NCBI GenBank assembly: GCA_002725545.1
Contig: PBPW01000108.1
Location: 1 to 11,107, forward strand
DNA length: 11,107 nucleotides
Reading direction: 5' to 3'
From: Fidelibacterota bacterium
GTDB lineage: Bacteria > Marinisomatota > Marinisomatia > Marinisomatales > TCS55
Shown here: positions 5,772 to 11,107 of the stretch, one piece after another
How positions within the stretch are numbered: the first letter of the stretch is position 1
Layout: each line of letters opens with the position of its first letter
Notes under the pieces: model-generated
The model's database searches: none
Told to the model about the DNA's origin: nothing
The model's input: only the letters and a program-made list of their open reading frames with translations
Made by a program: the position numbers and the translations under genes

Positions 5772-5929
5772 AAAAACTATCTTGCTGTGCGGGTGAACTA
5801 TCCCTGCGACCCATCATGAGGAACTACCGGCGGACAGACAACGTCAGAGTAGGTCGACCTATCTTCAAGTTCCCAGAGCTACTTCAAGAAACTTATGTGC
5901 CTGAACCTGAGTACGGAGGCGAAGGGTGA
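5768..5929 (+). CDS. Small basic hypothetical protein (53 aa)
   Basis: It is set between two stop-start overlaps (ATGA upstream, GTGA downstream), with GGAGG close upstream, which argues that it is translated although short. It begins MKKLSCC, has an Arg-rich middle (MRNYRRTDNVRVGRP) and an acidic C-terminus. It is not recognised. The tight spacing just ahead of the primase suggests it is expressed with the replication genes. Confidence 0.5.
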   Translation: MKKLSCCAGELSLRPIMRNYRRTDNVRVGRPIFKFPELLQETYVPEPEYGGEG

Positions 5930-6846
5930 AACGACCAAGCGACGATCTTCGTGACCAAGTGAAGTCAACGGTCACCATGTCAGAGGCTCTTGACATACTC
6001 GGGTTTGAGCAGCCAAATAGATCCGGCAAGATCCGCTCGATTCAGAATTCTGGGGAGAGAACCCCTTCACTTCATGTTTACGAACGTGACTGGTACGACT
6101 ACTCCACTGGTGAGGGTGGAGACGTTATCGACTTTGCGATGAAGGCTCGTGGTCTCTCATATCACGAAGCGTTAGAACGTCTGAGTGGTCGTCGACTCGA
6201 CCCGATGGTCGTGAAGAAGCGTCGGCCAGCACCGAAGAAAATGGAGAACCTCACTGAGACTTTCGTCTCTGAACCCTGGGCCTCCCCCGAGGGGGCTCGT
6301 GCCGCTGAGAAGTTCGTGGCATCGAAGTGGCCTTACCTCACCCTTGACGATGTTCTAGGGTTCGACGTTAAGGCCACTGAAACAGAGCTGTGGGTACCTC
6401 ATACTGATTCGGATGGAGTCATTAGAGGCATCAAGCGCCGCACCTTTGAGAACGGATCGAAGTACGCCGTGACTGGTAGCAGCTTCACCTCTCAGCTATA
6501 TCGGGTTCGGTTTTTGCTCGATACACCCTTAGCTGTTCTAGTCGAAGGAGAGTCAGATCTTTGGTGTGTTGAGAAATGGATTAGACATAATGACCTTCAC
6601 CAACAGGTGTTTGTCTATGGGCTCCCCTCTGGCGCTGCTACCTGGCGACCCGAGTGGGGCAACCAGCTCGCTCGACACAAACACACCTTTATTTGTTTAG
6701 ATGACGACCTTGCCGGTCACCAGGCAGCTAAGAGAATTATCGACGAGTTGCATTCAGCGAGCCGTGTGAACCCACCCGGAGGTCGAGTTGCTGAAGCGAT
6801 CGAGACCGCTGACGAGTGGCTGGCCCCAAGCTTGATGGAGAGTTGA
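5926..6846 (+). CDS. DnaG-like primase with TOPRIM domain and zinc-less N-terminal domain
   Basis: The GTG at 5926 overlaps the upstream TGA and follows GGAGGCGAAGG, so it is the chosen start (306 aa). The N-terminal part (about 10-90) has the shape of a CHC2 primase zinc domain: GERTPSLHVY at 43-52 and a 'GEGGDVIDFAM' segment at 62-72. It has no Cys there at all, so the zinc site is lost. The TOPRIM catalytic domain follows: VEGESD at 206-211 (Glu208, Asp211), GLPSGA at 232-237 and LDDDLAG at 258-264 (Asp259, Asp261). It would lay RNA primers for the DnaB-like helicase. There is no C-terminal helicase-interaction domain. The next gene begins on the last base of its stop. Confidence 0.85.
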   Translation: MKRPSDDLRDQVKSTVTMSEALDILGFEQPNRSGKIRSIQNSGERTPSLHVYERDWYDYSTGEGGDVIDFAMKARGLSYHEALERLSGRRLDPMVVKKRRPAPKKMENLTETFVSEPWASPEGARAAEKFVASKWPYLTLDDVLGFDVKATETELWVPHTDSDGVIRGIKRRTFENGSKYAVTGSSFTSQLYRVRFLLDTPLAVLVEGESDLWCVEKWIRHNDLHQQVFVYGLPSGAATWRPEWGNQLARHKHTFICLDDDLAGHQAAKRIIDELHSASRVNPPGGRVAEAIETADEWLAPSLMES

Positions 6847-7190
6847 TGTGGGTCTACCTGTGGCTGTTGCTCGATTGGACCGGCTACCACGCAGAGCCCC
6901 CACACTCCGAGATCCCCGCTGTCGTCGAGGAGTACTTCGGCGAGGAATCATCCCGAGCGCTAGGCGTCTTTTGGTGTGAGAGCTTGCATCGACCTACCGC
7001 CGTCTCGTCTACGGACGATCACGGCTTGACACAAATATCACGAGAGTACTGGTCAGCTTCGATGGACCATATTTGGGACCGGCGCTACGAGGTCGAGACC
7101 AGTGTTCACATGGCCAGACTGATATGGACATGGGGTGAGCTGAAGTTCGGTGACGGCTGGCTTCTGTGGACCTGTGGAAGAATTCCTTAA
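6846..7190 (+). CDS. Lysozyme-like / lytic transglycosylase-like protein (114 aa)
   Basis: The ATG at 6846 shares one base with the primase stop. Residues about 22-112 match the core of the lysozyme-like (SLT/goose lysozyme) fold: ALGVFWCES with candidate catalytic Glu45, a Thr-Ala-Val-Ser-Ser-Thr stretch, HGLTQIS at 59-65, a YW pair, and a terminal GWLLWTCGR. Cys44 and Cys110 could form a disulfide. Residues 1-16 are hydrophobic but lack a basic start, so a signal peptide is doubtful. Such enzymes cleave the glycan strands of peptidoglycan. Its place inside the replication operon, about 4.3 kb from the endolysin, is unexpected; it may aid lysis or be a virion protein. At 114 residues it is small for the fold. 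Confidence 0.65.
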   Translation: MWVYLWLLLDWTGYHAEPPHSEIPAVVEEYFGEESSRALGVFWCESLHRPTAVSSTDDHGLTQISREYWSASMDHIWDRRYEVETSVHMARLIWTWGELKFGDGWLLWTCGRIP

Positions 7191-7226
7191 CAAACCCCCA
7201 CTTAGCTAAACGTCACCTGTATTTTC

Positions 7227-7559
7227 GTGGTTGTGAGTAAAGCCAGAGCTAAAGGGACGAAATTCGAAAACGAAGTTCTTGCTGGGCTTCAACACATCTG
7301 GCCTGACGCTGATCGGGCTAAAGCCGGTAACCCCTCAAACGACTTCCATGGCATTCCTTTTCCTGTCGAAGCTAAACACAGGAAGAGATGGGAGATCCCT
7401 GAGTGGGTTCGCCGCATACGTGCAGCAGCCGGAGGCGACAACCAGTGGGCGTTGGTGGTTGCCTCCGGCGACCGGCGCAAGTCTGATTCGGCAACACTGA
7501 TGATTGTCGATTGGGACTTTGGGCAACAGCTCCTGGAGGCTTGGGAAGAATGGTCATAG
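7227..7559 (+). CDS. PD-(D/E)XK endonuclease, Holliday junction resolvase-like
   Basis: The start is GTG at 7227 or, two codons on, GTG at 7233; neither has a good ribosome-binding site. The 110-residue protein opens with KARAKGTKFENEV (Glu14), then AGNPSNDF with Asp39, then PVEAKHRKRW with the Glu48-x-Lys50 signature. This is the compact nuclease fold used by phage resolvases and VRR-NUC-type enzymes. It likely resolves branched DNA during replication or recombination. It overlaps a second nuclease gene by ten bases. Which DNA structure it cuts cannot be told from sequence. Confidence 0.75.
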   Translation: MVVSKARAKGTKFENEVLAGLQHIWPDADRAKAGNPSNDFHGIPFPVEAKHRKRWEIPEWVRRIRAAAGGDNQWALVVASGDRRKSDSATLMIVDWDFGQQLLEAWEEWS

Positions 7560-8092
7560 CACGCACACAGGCGCAGAAGCGTCACGACTTTGCCAACGCA
7601 CGAGAATACGAAGAGTATGTAGCCGAGCGTCTCGGTGTCACCCGTCACACACGATTCAACTCTGCCGACGACCTCGACATTTGGATACCGGGGTTCTTCG
7701 TCGAAGTGAAAGAGAAGAACCAGCACTTCGGGAAACGCTGGCACATCCTCCCCGACGTGATAGAAGAGAACCTCTTCATTGTTGATGAGCTGACAGTACG
7801 CAAAGCATTGCGCTGGTACCCCGAAGTGTTCTACCTCCTCAAAGACAACGTGGGTGACCCCACTGGTCCCCGATTGTTCCTTGCCCCTATCTGGGAGCTG
7901 ATCGCAGTCGAACGTGAACGAGTTGACCGAGTCGGACAGACCGGTCACTTGAAAGGCAAATGGGTTCTCGACCTGTCTAAATTCATGCGTATCCAAGATG
8001 AATCGGACATTCCTCAGATAGCATTGTCAATGTTGACCAGTCAAGCTTGGAAGAAGTCCGAGTGTCTTGGCGGGGAAGCAAGTCAGGTTTGA
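7550..8092 (+). CDS. Second PD-(D/E)XK nuclease-like protein (180 aa)
   Basis: The frame is open from 7511, but the ATG at 7550 has GGAGG and GGGAAG upstream and is taken as the start. The N-terminal half carries a nuclease signature: ANAREYEEYVAERLGV (candidate Glu21/Glu22), SADDLDIW with Asp43, and FFVEVKEKNQ with Glu52-x-Lys54. The C-terminal half (about 75-180) is a separate alpha/beta region with VFYLLKDN and PIWELI segments of unknown function. Two PD-(D/E)XK genes that overlap suggest paired roles such as junction resolution and end trimming, or one could attack host DNA. The substrate is unknown. Confidence 0.65.
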   Translation: MVIARTQAQKRHDFANAREYEEYVAERLGVTRHTRFNSADDLDIWIPGFFVEVKEKNQHFGKRWHILPDVIEENLFIVDELTVRKALRWYPEVFYLLKDNVGDPTGPRLFLAPIWELIAVERERVDRVGQTGHLKGKWVLDLSKFMRIQDESDIPQIALSMLTSQAWKKSECLGGEASQV

Positions 8093-8093
8093 G

Positions 8094-8633
8094 ATGCACG
8101 GAAGAATCGTTGGCTTTGGTTGTCGAGCCCAAGTCGGCAAAGACACAGCAACTAACGCAACCGGGTTCACTCGAATGGCATTTGCTGACAACGTTCGTGC
8201 TCTGGCCTCAAGAATAGATCCGTACGTTAACGACTTCGGTCTCCGCCTTTCAGACGCAGTTGAGCGTCTTGGGTGGGAGGGGGCCAAACTCGAGATTGAT
8301 GAAGTCCGTCGACTGTTGCAAGAACTTGGCGGTGGCTCTAGAGAGATGATTGACACCTCTATCTGGGTGTATCCAACCATGACCCGAGCAACTGAATTAA
8401 TGCTAGATGGGTACAACGTCGCCATTTCTGATGTTCGATACCCCAACGAAGCAGACGCAATTAGATCTGCTGGTGGAATCGTTATCCGTATCGATCGCCC
8501 TGACGTACCACGCCTTGACCATCCGACCGAAAACGCCCTCGATGACTACGACTTCGATCATGTCATCGATAACAGCGGCACCGTAGAAGAGCTACGTGCA
8601 GCCGTAAGGGCGATTGTCGGCAGTGGCTCGTGA
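8094..8633 (+). CDS. Deoxynucleoside monophosphate kinase (phage dNMP kinase type)
   Basis: The ATG at 8094, one base after the upstream stop, with AGG seven bases upstream, gives 179 residues. A TTG at 8067 is a possible longer start. The N-terminus holds the P-loop segment GFGCRAQVGKDT (7-18), with the Gly-Lys-Asp-Thr ending typical of phage dNMP kinases. A middle segment has 'ELGGGSREMID', and the motif ISDVRYPNEADAI with a following GGIVIRIDRP is characteristic of the family. The enzyme phosphorylates dNMPs to dNDPs for phage DNA synthesis. The first Gly of the usual GxxxxGK loop is Cys10 here. It overlaps the next gene. Confidence 0.8.
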   Translation: MHGRIVGFGCRAQVGKDTATNATGFTRMAFADNVRALASRIDPYVNDFGLRLSDAVERLGWEGAKLEIDEVRRLLQELGGGSREMIDTSIWVYPTMTRATELMLDGYNVAISDVRYPNEADAIRSAGGIVIRIDRPDVPRLDHPTENALDDYDFDHVIDNSGTVEELRAAVRAIVGSGS

Positions 8634-8886
8634 GATACCGGTAGATCCCGATCACCTAGCTCGCCGCCCAGCATCTGAAGCGCAACGCAGCGAAAAACAA
8701 GAAGCAATCGTTGACGCTGTCGAAGAACTACCAGAACTAGAACGTTCCGTCGTTGAACTACTCATTTGGGGTGGTCTTACAAAGGTCGAAGTTGCCGAAC
8801 ACCTCGGTATTTCTCGGTCGTACGTTCACAAACTATGGAGACGGGCTCGTGTCCTACTCAAAGGCCAGTTGTCAGACAATAACTGA
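8623..8886 (+). CDS. Sigma-70 region 4-like DNA-binding protein (87 aa)
   Basis: No ATG is available near the start. A GTG at 8623 (or a TTG at 8614) inside the end of the kinase gene begins the frame; the GTG is preferred but uncertain. Residues about 26-82 match sigma region 4: VEELPELERSVVELLIWGG, then LTKVEVAEHLGISRSYVHKLW, then RRARVLLKG. This is the -35-binding helix-turn-helix of sigma factors. There is no region 2, so it is not a complete sigma factor. It may redirect host RNA polymerase or act as an anti-host regulator. It overlaps the next gene by 38 bases. Confidence 0.7.
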   Translation: MAREIPVDPDHLARRPASEAQRSEKQEAIVDAVEELPELERSVVELLIWGGLTKVEVAEHLGISRSYVHKLWRRARVLLKGQLSDNN

Positions 8887-9115
8887 ATGGGGTCGCTGCA
8901 AACAGCGCCCCCGTCATGATTCGCAGTGGTGTTCGTATCACTATGCCGCATCTCAAATTGCTGACTTCAGGCACGACTCTTATTACCACCGGAAAATAGC
9001 TGTAGGTCTTCTCAACTCAAGCCACGAGATTCTTACGAAGACAGAAATAGACGCATTGTTTAAGGGGCGCACCAGAAATGACGGCCGCCGCACTGACCTC
9101 TACACCATCCTGTAA
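8849..9115 (+). CDS. Small zinc-binding protein (88 aa)
   Basis: The frame is open from 8753, but the GTG at 8849 has a GGAGA site about seven bases upstream and starts just before the conserved part. Cys8, Cys17, Cys28 and His31 (C...GRCKQRP...WCSYH) form a likely zinc site of a kind often seen in short actinophage proteins. The C-terminus has a helix and 'KGRTRNDGRRTDLY', a basic tail that may touch nucleic acid. The function is unknown. The first 38 bases overlap the sigma-like gene, and the stop (TAATG) overlaps the next start. Confidence 0.6.
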   Translation: MSYSKASCQTITEWGRCKQRPRHDSQWCSYHYAASQIADFRHDSYYHRKIAVGLLNSSHEILTKTEIDALFKGRTRNDGRRTDLYTIL

Positions 9116-9405
9116 TGGAGGGATTCACCAATCAAGGTGACCCAGCCGAGCTAGGGTTCACCACCATGATGACAATGGGTCCTGAAGGGTCTGTAACCTC
9201 TGTTCATCGGATCCCAGAAGAACAGTTCGTCCATACCTGTGACGCTGATGCCAGGTGCATCTGTGGGCCTCACGTAGTTGTCAACGTAATGCAAAGTGGC
9301 CCTATACCGATGGTTCAACACCAGCCTCTGTACAAGGCATACTACGAAGACTTCGAAGAAGACGGAATCGATATCCAGTTCTTTGACCTCGACGACGAAG
9401 AATAG
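9115..9405 (+). CDS. Small acidic protein with a Cys-x-Cys-Gly-Pro motif (96 aa)
   Basis: The ATG at 9115 shares its A with the upstream stop, the pattern used along this operon; no separate ribosome-binding site is seen. The core 'HTCDADARCICGPHVVV' (residues 40-56) followed by a later 'VQHQPL' resembles a short family in actinophages with a CxCGP turn and a downstream His, function unknown to me. The C-terminus is very acidic (Glu/Asp-rich from about residue 78). It is probably the last gene of the long operon, since the next gene has its own promoter. Confidence 0.55.
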   Translation: MEGFTNQGDPAELGFTTMMTMGPEGSVTSVHRIPEEQFVHTCDADARCICGPHVVVNVMQSGPIPMVQHQPLYKAYYEDFEEDGIDIQFFDLDDEE

Positions 9406-9434
9406 TTGCGGATAAAAGTTCACTACGCTAACTT
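9406..9434 (+). promoter_or_regulatory. Promoter of the zinc-ribbon/integrase unit with overlapping inverted repeat
   Basis: TTGCGG (9406-9411), a 17-base spacer and TAACTT (9429-9434) match the same promoter type as 2570-2598. AAAGTT (9415-9420) and AACTTT (9430-9435) form a 6-bp inverted repeat across the spacer and the -10 box, where a repressor would block polymerase. The next gene's strong ribosome-binding site lies 20 bases downstream. Confidence 0.5.
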
Positions 9435-9457
9435 TGGTTGGTTACCGAGGAGGGGTT

Positions 9458-9661
9458 ATGAACATATCGGCTACATGTCGTGATTGCGGGCAGACTGAGA
9501 CAGAAAGCATCTGGCCTCAAGACTGGAACAAATACAAAGAAGGGGAGCTAGTCCAGAACGTCTGGCCTTACTTCTCTGCTGATCAACGGGAAGTGCTCAT
9601 AGGGGCGAGAACCGGCTGGTACTTCTGTCCCCCATGCTTCGACAGGATCCACGCAGAATGA
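9458..9661 (+). CDS. Zinc-ribbon protein co-transcribed with the integrase (67 aa)
   Basis: A strong ribosome-binding site (GAGGAGGGG at 9447-9455) precedes the ATG. Cys7/Cys10 (TCRDCG) and Cys57/Cys60 (YFCPPCFD) form a two-knuckle zinc ribbon around a middle segment 'WNKYKEGELVQNVWPYFSADQREVLI'. I recognise this shape from short phage proteins whose role is not established. It overlaps the integrase start (ATGA). Being translated ahead of the integrase, it could be a regulator or directionality factor, but no excisionase-type helix-turn-helix is visible. Confidence 0.7.
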   Translation: MNISATCRDCGQTETESIWPQDWNKYKEGELVQNVWPYFSADQREVLIGARTGWYFCPPCFDRIHAE

Positions 9662-10623
9662 AGGTCCAAGAAGCACTATTCACCTATCTCAATGATCCTG
9701 GCTCAGGTCTCGTTAAACCAGGATCTCGGGCGAACTATTCTTCAGAGATACGGAAGCTTGACAAAGAACTAGAGCTTAACTCGATCACCGAAGAGGACCT
9801 AGTAGCAGCCGTCTACACCCCGGTAAGCAAAGGACCTCGAACGGGTGAACGCCCATCGGACGGAACTATCCGCAGCCGACGAAAGGTATATGAAGGGTTC
9901 TTTAGTTACTGTCAATGGAAAGGGTGGATCTCTGAGGACCCAGCAGCCCACCTCAAGAGACACTTTACGGGCAAGGGGCAACCAGTCGTCCAGCACAACT
10001 GGCTAACCCAAGAAGAAGTTGAACGAGTACTAGGCACAGTTGACACCAACGACAAGCAGGGGAGACGAGATGACATTCTCCTACGTTTGGGATTCACCGC
10101 TGGGCTCCGAGCTAAAGAGATTGGCTCGTTACGCTGGAAGGCCGTCAACTTTGACCGTCAGGAAATAAGTCTTGTCGGCAAAGGAGGAAAGATAGCTATC
10201 GTCTCAATCTCGAAGAACACTCTCCTTCGCTTAGTTGACTGGCACTCTGAATGCGCCGCAGACATTCAAGGAAGGCCGCACGATCACGCCGTCCTCCCCC
10301 CATTCTGTAACGAAGCTGTCGGAGTAGATCCACAGACCGGCCTCTTCCTACCAGAGCGATCGATCCGAGCCCTTTGGGATAACGAAGGGATCTCGAACAC
10401 GGCTATAGGCAGAATCGTTCGCAAGTACTCAGACTTGTCAGGCATCAAGTTCACTCCGCACGACATGCGGAGGACCTTCGCCGGATTGATGTTCAAAAGG
10501 ATTGACATCTACCAGGTGTCTAAAGCAATGCGTCACTCTGATGTCTCAACCACCGAACGATATTTAGAAACTCGTCCTGACGCTGCGGCTCAAGCAGTTC
10601 GTTCAGCCGGACTCGACTTCTGA
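9658..10623 (+). CDS. int: Tyrosine recombinase / phage integrase
   Basis: The ATG at 9658 overlaps the upstream stop; the product has 321 residues. The N-terminal part (about 1-110) is the SAM-like core-binding domain. The catalytic domain carries all the expected residues: Arg151 (GLRAKEIGSL), Lys175 in VGKGGK, His268 and Arg271 (HDMRR), His293 (MRHSD) and the nucleophile Tyr302 (TERYL). It lacks an obvious extra N-terminal arm-binding domain of the lambda type, since the start is close to the core-binding domain. It would catalyse integration and excision at an attachment site. Its 3' end overlaps a convergent gene by 34 bases, leaving no room for attP directly behind it. XerC/D-like host recombinases are a less likely alternative. 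Confidence 0.9.
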   Translation: MKVQEALFTYLNDPGSGLVKPGSRANYSSEIRKLDKELELNSITEEDLVAAVYTPVSKGPRTGERPSDGTIRSRRKVYEGFFSYCQWKGWISEDPAAHLKRHFTGKGQPVVQHNWLTQEEVERVLGTVDTNDKQGRRDDILLRLGFTAGLRAKEIGSLRWKAVNFDRQEISLVGKGGKIAIVSISKNTLLRLVDWHSECAADIQGRPHDHAVLPPFCNEAVGVDPQTGLFLPERSIRALWDNEGISNTAIGRIVRKYSDLSGIKFTPHDMRRTFAGLMFKRIDIYQVSKAMRHSDVSTTERYLETRPDAAAQAVRSAGLDF

Positions 10624-10787
10624 TCAGTCCACAGATGCCACGTCAGATACGACCATGCCGTCCCCAAAACCACTCGACCGATGTGGTGATCTCTGTATTT
10701 CCACCACATCGCACTAATCGTTGGGAACCTGCCACTCAGGATCGCTGCTAACTCCCATCCCGCAAGGATGGCTGCCAGCGTCCTCAT
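10590..10787 (-). CDS. Small membrane protein of a phage family with a PTIS motif (65 aa)
   Basis: The frame is open from 10850, but the upstream zinc-ribbon gene ends at 10798, so the ATG at 10787 is chosen. The protein has an N-terminal hydrophobic helix (TLAAILAGWELAAILSG, 3-19), the motif FPTIS at 21-25, a basic segment WKYRDHHIGR and a second hydrophobic helix (VVLGTAWSYLTWHLW, 39-53). I recognise the pattern 'helix, PTIS, basic stretch, Trp-rich helix ending in HL' from small actinophage membrane proteins often found near late genes. A holin-like role is possible but unproven. It runs against the integrase and overlaps its last 34 bases. Confidence 0.6.
   Translation of the reverse strand: MRTLAAILAGWELAAILSGRFPTISAMWWKYRDHHIGRVVLGTAWSYLTWHLWTDQKSSPAERTA
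10679..10711. repeat. Perfect 10-bp inverted repeat behind the integrase
   Basis: CGATGTGGTG (10679-10688) and CACCACATCG (10702-10711) are exact inverse complements around a 13-base loop. It is inside the coding part of the minus-strand membrane gene and 56 bases past the integrase stop. No U-run follows on either strand. It may be a hairpin limiting read-through between the convergent units, or an integrase-arm/attachment-type site. Confidence 0.6.
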
Positions 10788-10797
10788 AGGGGAACAC

Positions 10798-11022
10798 CTA
10801 GCCCCCTTGATAATCGGGGGCACCGGGTTTGGCAAAGACCGAGGGGTCACCAGTCGCCCAAAACTTTTCCACGTTGGGATTCACCGAGCCAGCCCCGGTG
10901 AACCCTTTCGTCTTTATGGAGCTAAGTGTCTTGCGAGCCTCATCGAGGTCGTAGGCAAGATTGCAGTGCGGGCACCAAATGCCGCCGTCACCCAACTCTC
11001 CGCAATGTGGGCAGAGTTTCAA
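10798..11022 (-). CDS. Zinc-ribbon protein with disordered tail (74 aa)
   Basis: The start is a TTG (11022) overlapping the TGA of the upstream Lys-rich reading frame (TTGA), so translation is probably coupled. CPHCGELG and WCPHCNLAY give a compact CxxC-x8-CxxC zinc ribbon within the first 20 residues. A short helix 'LDEARKTLSSI' and a Gly/Pro/Ala-rich tail follow. Function unknown; this would be a small late-region accessory protein on the minus strand. A different possibility, a -1 frameshift product with the upstream reading frame, is discussed in the findings. Confidence 0.55.
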   Translation of the reverse strand: MKLCPHCGELGDGGIWCPHCNLAYDLDEARKTLSSIKTKGFTGAGSVNPNVEKFWATGDPSVFAKPGAPDYQGG

Positions 11023-11093
11023 TAGCCCATTGCCTTTTTCTTTTTCTTGGCGGGAGCTTTCTTCTTGCCCGTCGCCTTCTTCTTCTTAGGCAT
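11019..11093 (-). CDS. Lys-rich mini-protein or C-terminus (24 aa or longer)
   Basis: From the ATG at 11093 a 24-residue peptide made mostly of Lys, Ala and Pro (MPKKKKATGKKKAPAKKKKK) ends with AMGY. The frame is open further upstream to the window edge, so it may be the tail of a longer protein. A GAAGG lies only three bases from the ATG. Lys/Ala/Pro-rich peptides like this bind nucleic acid (histone H1-like tails). The stop overlaps the TTG of the zinc-ribbon gene. Confidence 0.4.
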   Translation of the reverse strand: MPKKKKATGKKKAPAKKKKKAMGY

Positions 11094-11107
11094 CGACCTT
11101 CGTGTTC

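Noticed and set aside
7289..7996. A 235-codon open frame on the minus strand across both nuclease genes
   Set aside because: It lies wholly opposite two genes with clear catalytic motifs, has no ribosome-binding site or recognisable domain, and is explained by codon bias of the plus-strand genes.
10624..10797. A tRNA gene or tRNA 3' fragment as attP behind the integrase
   Set aside because: I found no TPsiC-like GGTTCGA segment or cloverleaf; the region is coding on the minus strand.

Overview
The window looks like the early/accessory region of a temperate dsDNA bacteriophage, or a prophage, of an actinobacterial host. The signs are short, tightly packed genes with ATGA/TAATG stop-start overlaps, a tyrosine integrase, an endolysin, a phage-type replication set (DnaB-like helicase, DnaG/TOPRIM primase, Cas4/RecB-like exonuclease), a phage-type dNMP kinase and many tiny Cys-rich proteins. 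The host assignment is an inference from the style of the small zinc proteins, the PGRP-amidase plus peptidoglycan-binding endolysin, and the TTGACN-17-TANNNT promoters. No host gene, rRNA, tRNA or CRISPR array is visible. Base composition is roughly half GC, lower than in most cultured high-GC actinobacteria.

Layout. (1) 1-1624, plus strand: a run of small early proteins, two of them zinc-binding, one a single-pass membrane peptide and the rest unknown. An unusually stable C(UUCG)G hairpin lies between two of them. (2) 1621-1763: a non-coding leader with a possible promoter, a G/C-tract hairpin, a strong intrinsic terminator and a 14-bp tandem repeat. (3) 1764-2498: endolysin. (4) A promoter at 2570-2598 opens a long, nearly continuous plus-strand operon (2647-9405): triple-HTH DNA-binding protein, Cas4/RecB-like nuclease, ssDNA-binding-like protein, DnaB-like helicase, two small proteins, zinc-less primase, lysozyme-like protein, two adjacent PD-(D/E)XK nucleases, dNMP kinase, sigma region 4-like protein and two small Cys-rich proteins. 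(5) A second promoter (9406-9434) opens a two-gene unit of zinc ribbon plus integrase (9458-10623). (6) 10590-11093, minus strand: three small genes (Lys-rich, zinc ribbon, membrane protein) that converge on, and overlap, the integrase 3' end.

The genes probably work together in lysogenic replication and recombination: helicase, primase and ssDNA-binding-like protein at the fork, three nucleases for recombination or host DNA processing, and the dNMP kinase for nucleotide supply. No DNA polymerase is in the window, so it must lie elsewhere or be supplied by the host. The most interesting possibility is regulatory: the loop of the terminator at 1679-1727 carries an anti-Shine-Dalgarno sequence. 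It is exactly complementary over 11 nt (plus four G-U pairs reaching the start codon) to the ribosome-binding site of the integrase unit almost 8 kb away. It is also complementary over 10 and 9 nt to the ribosome-binding sites of two small early genes. If the promoter-like sequence just upstream works, this locus would make a small RNA of about 75-85 nt.
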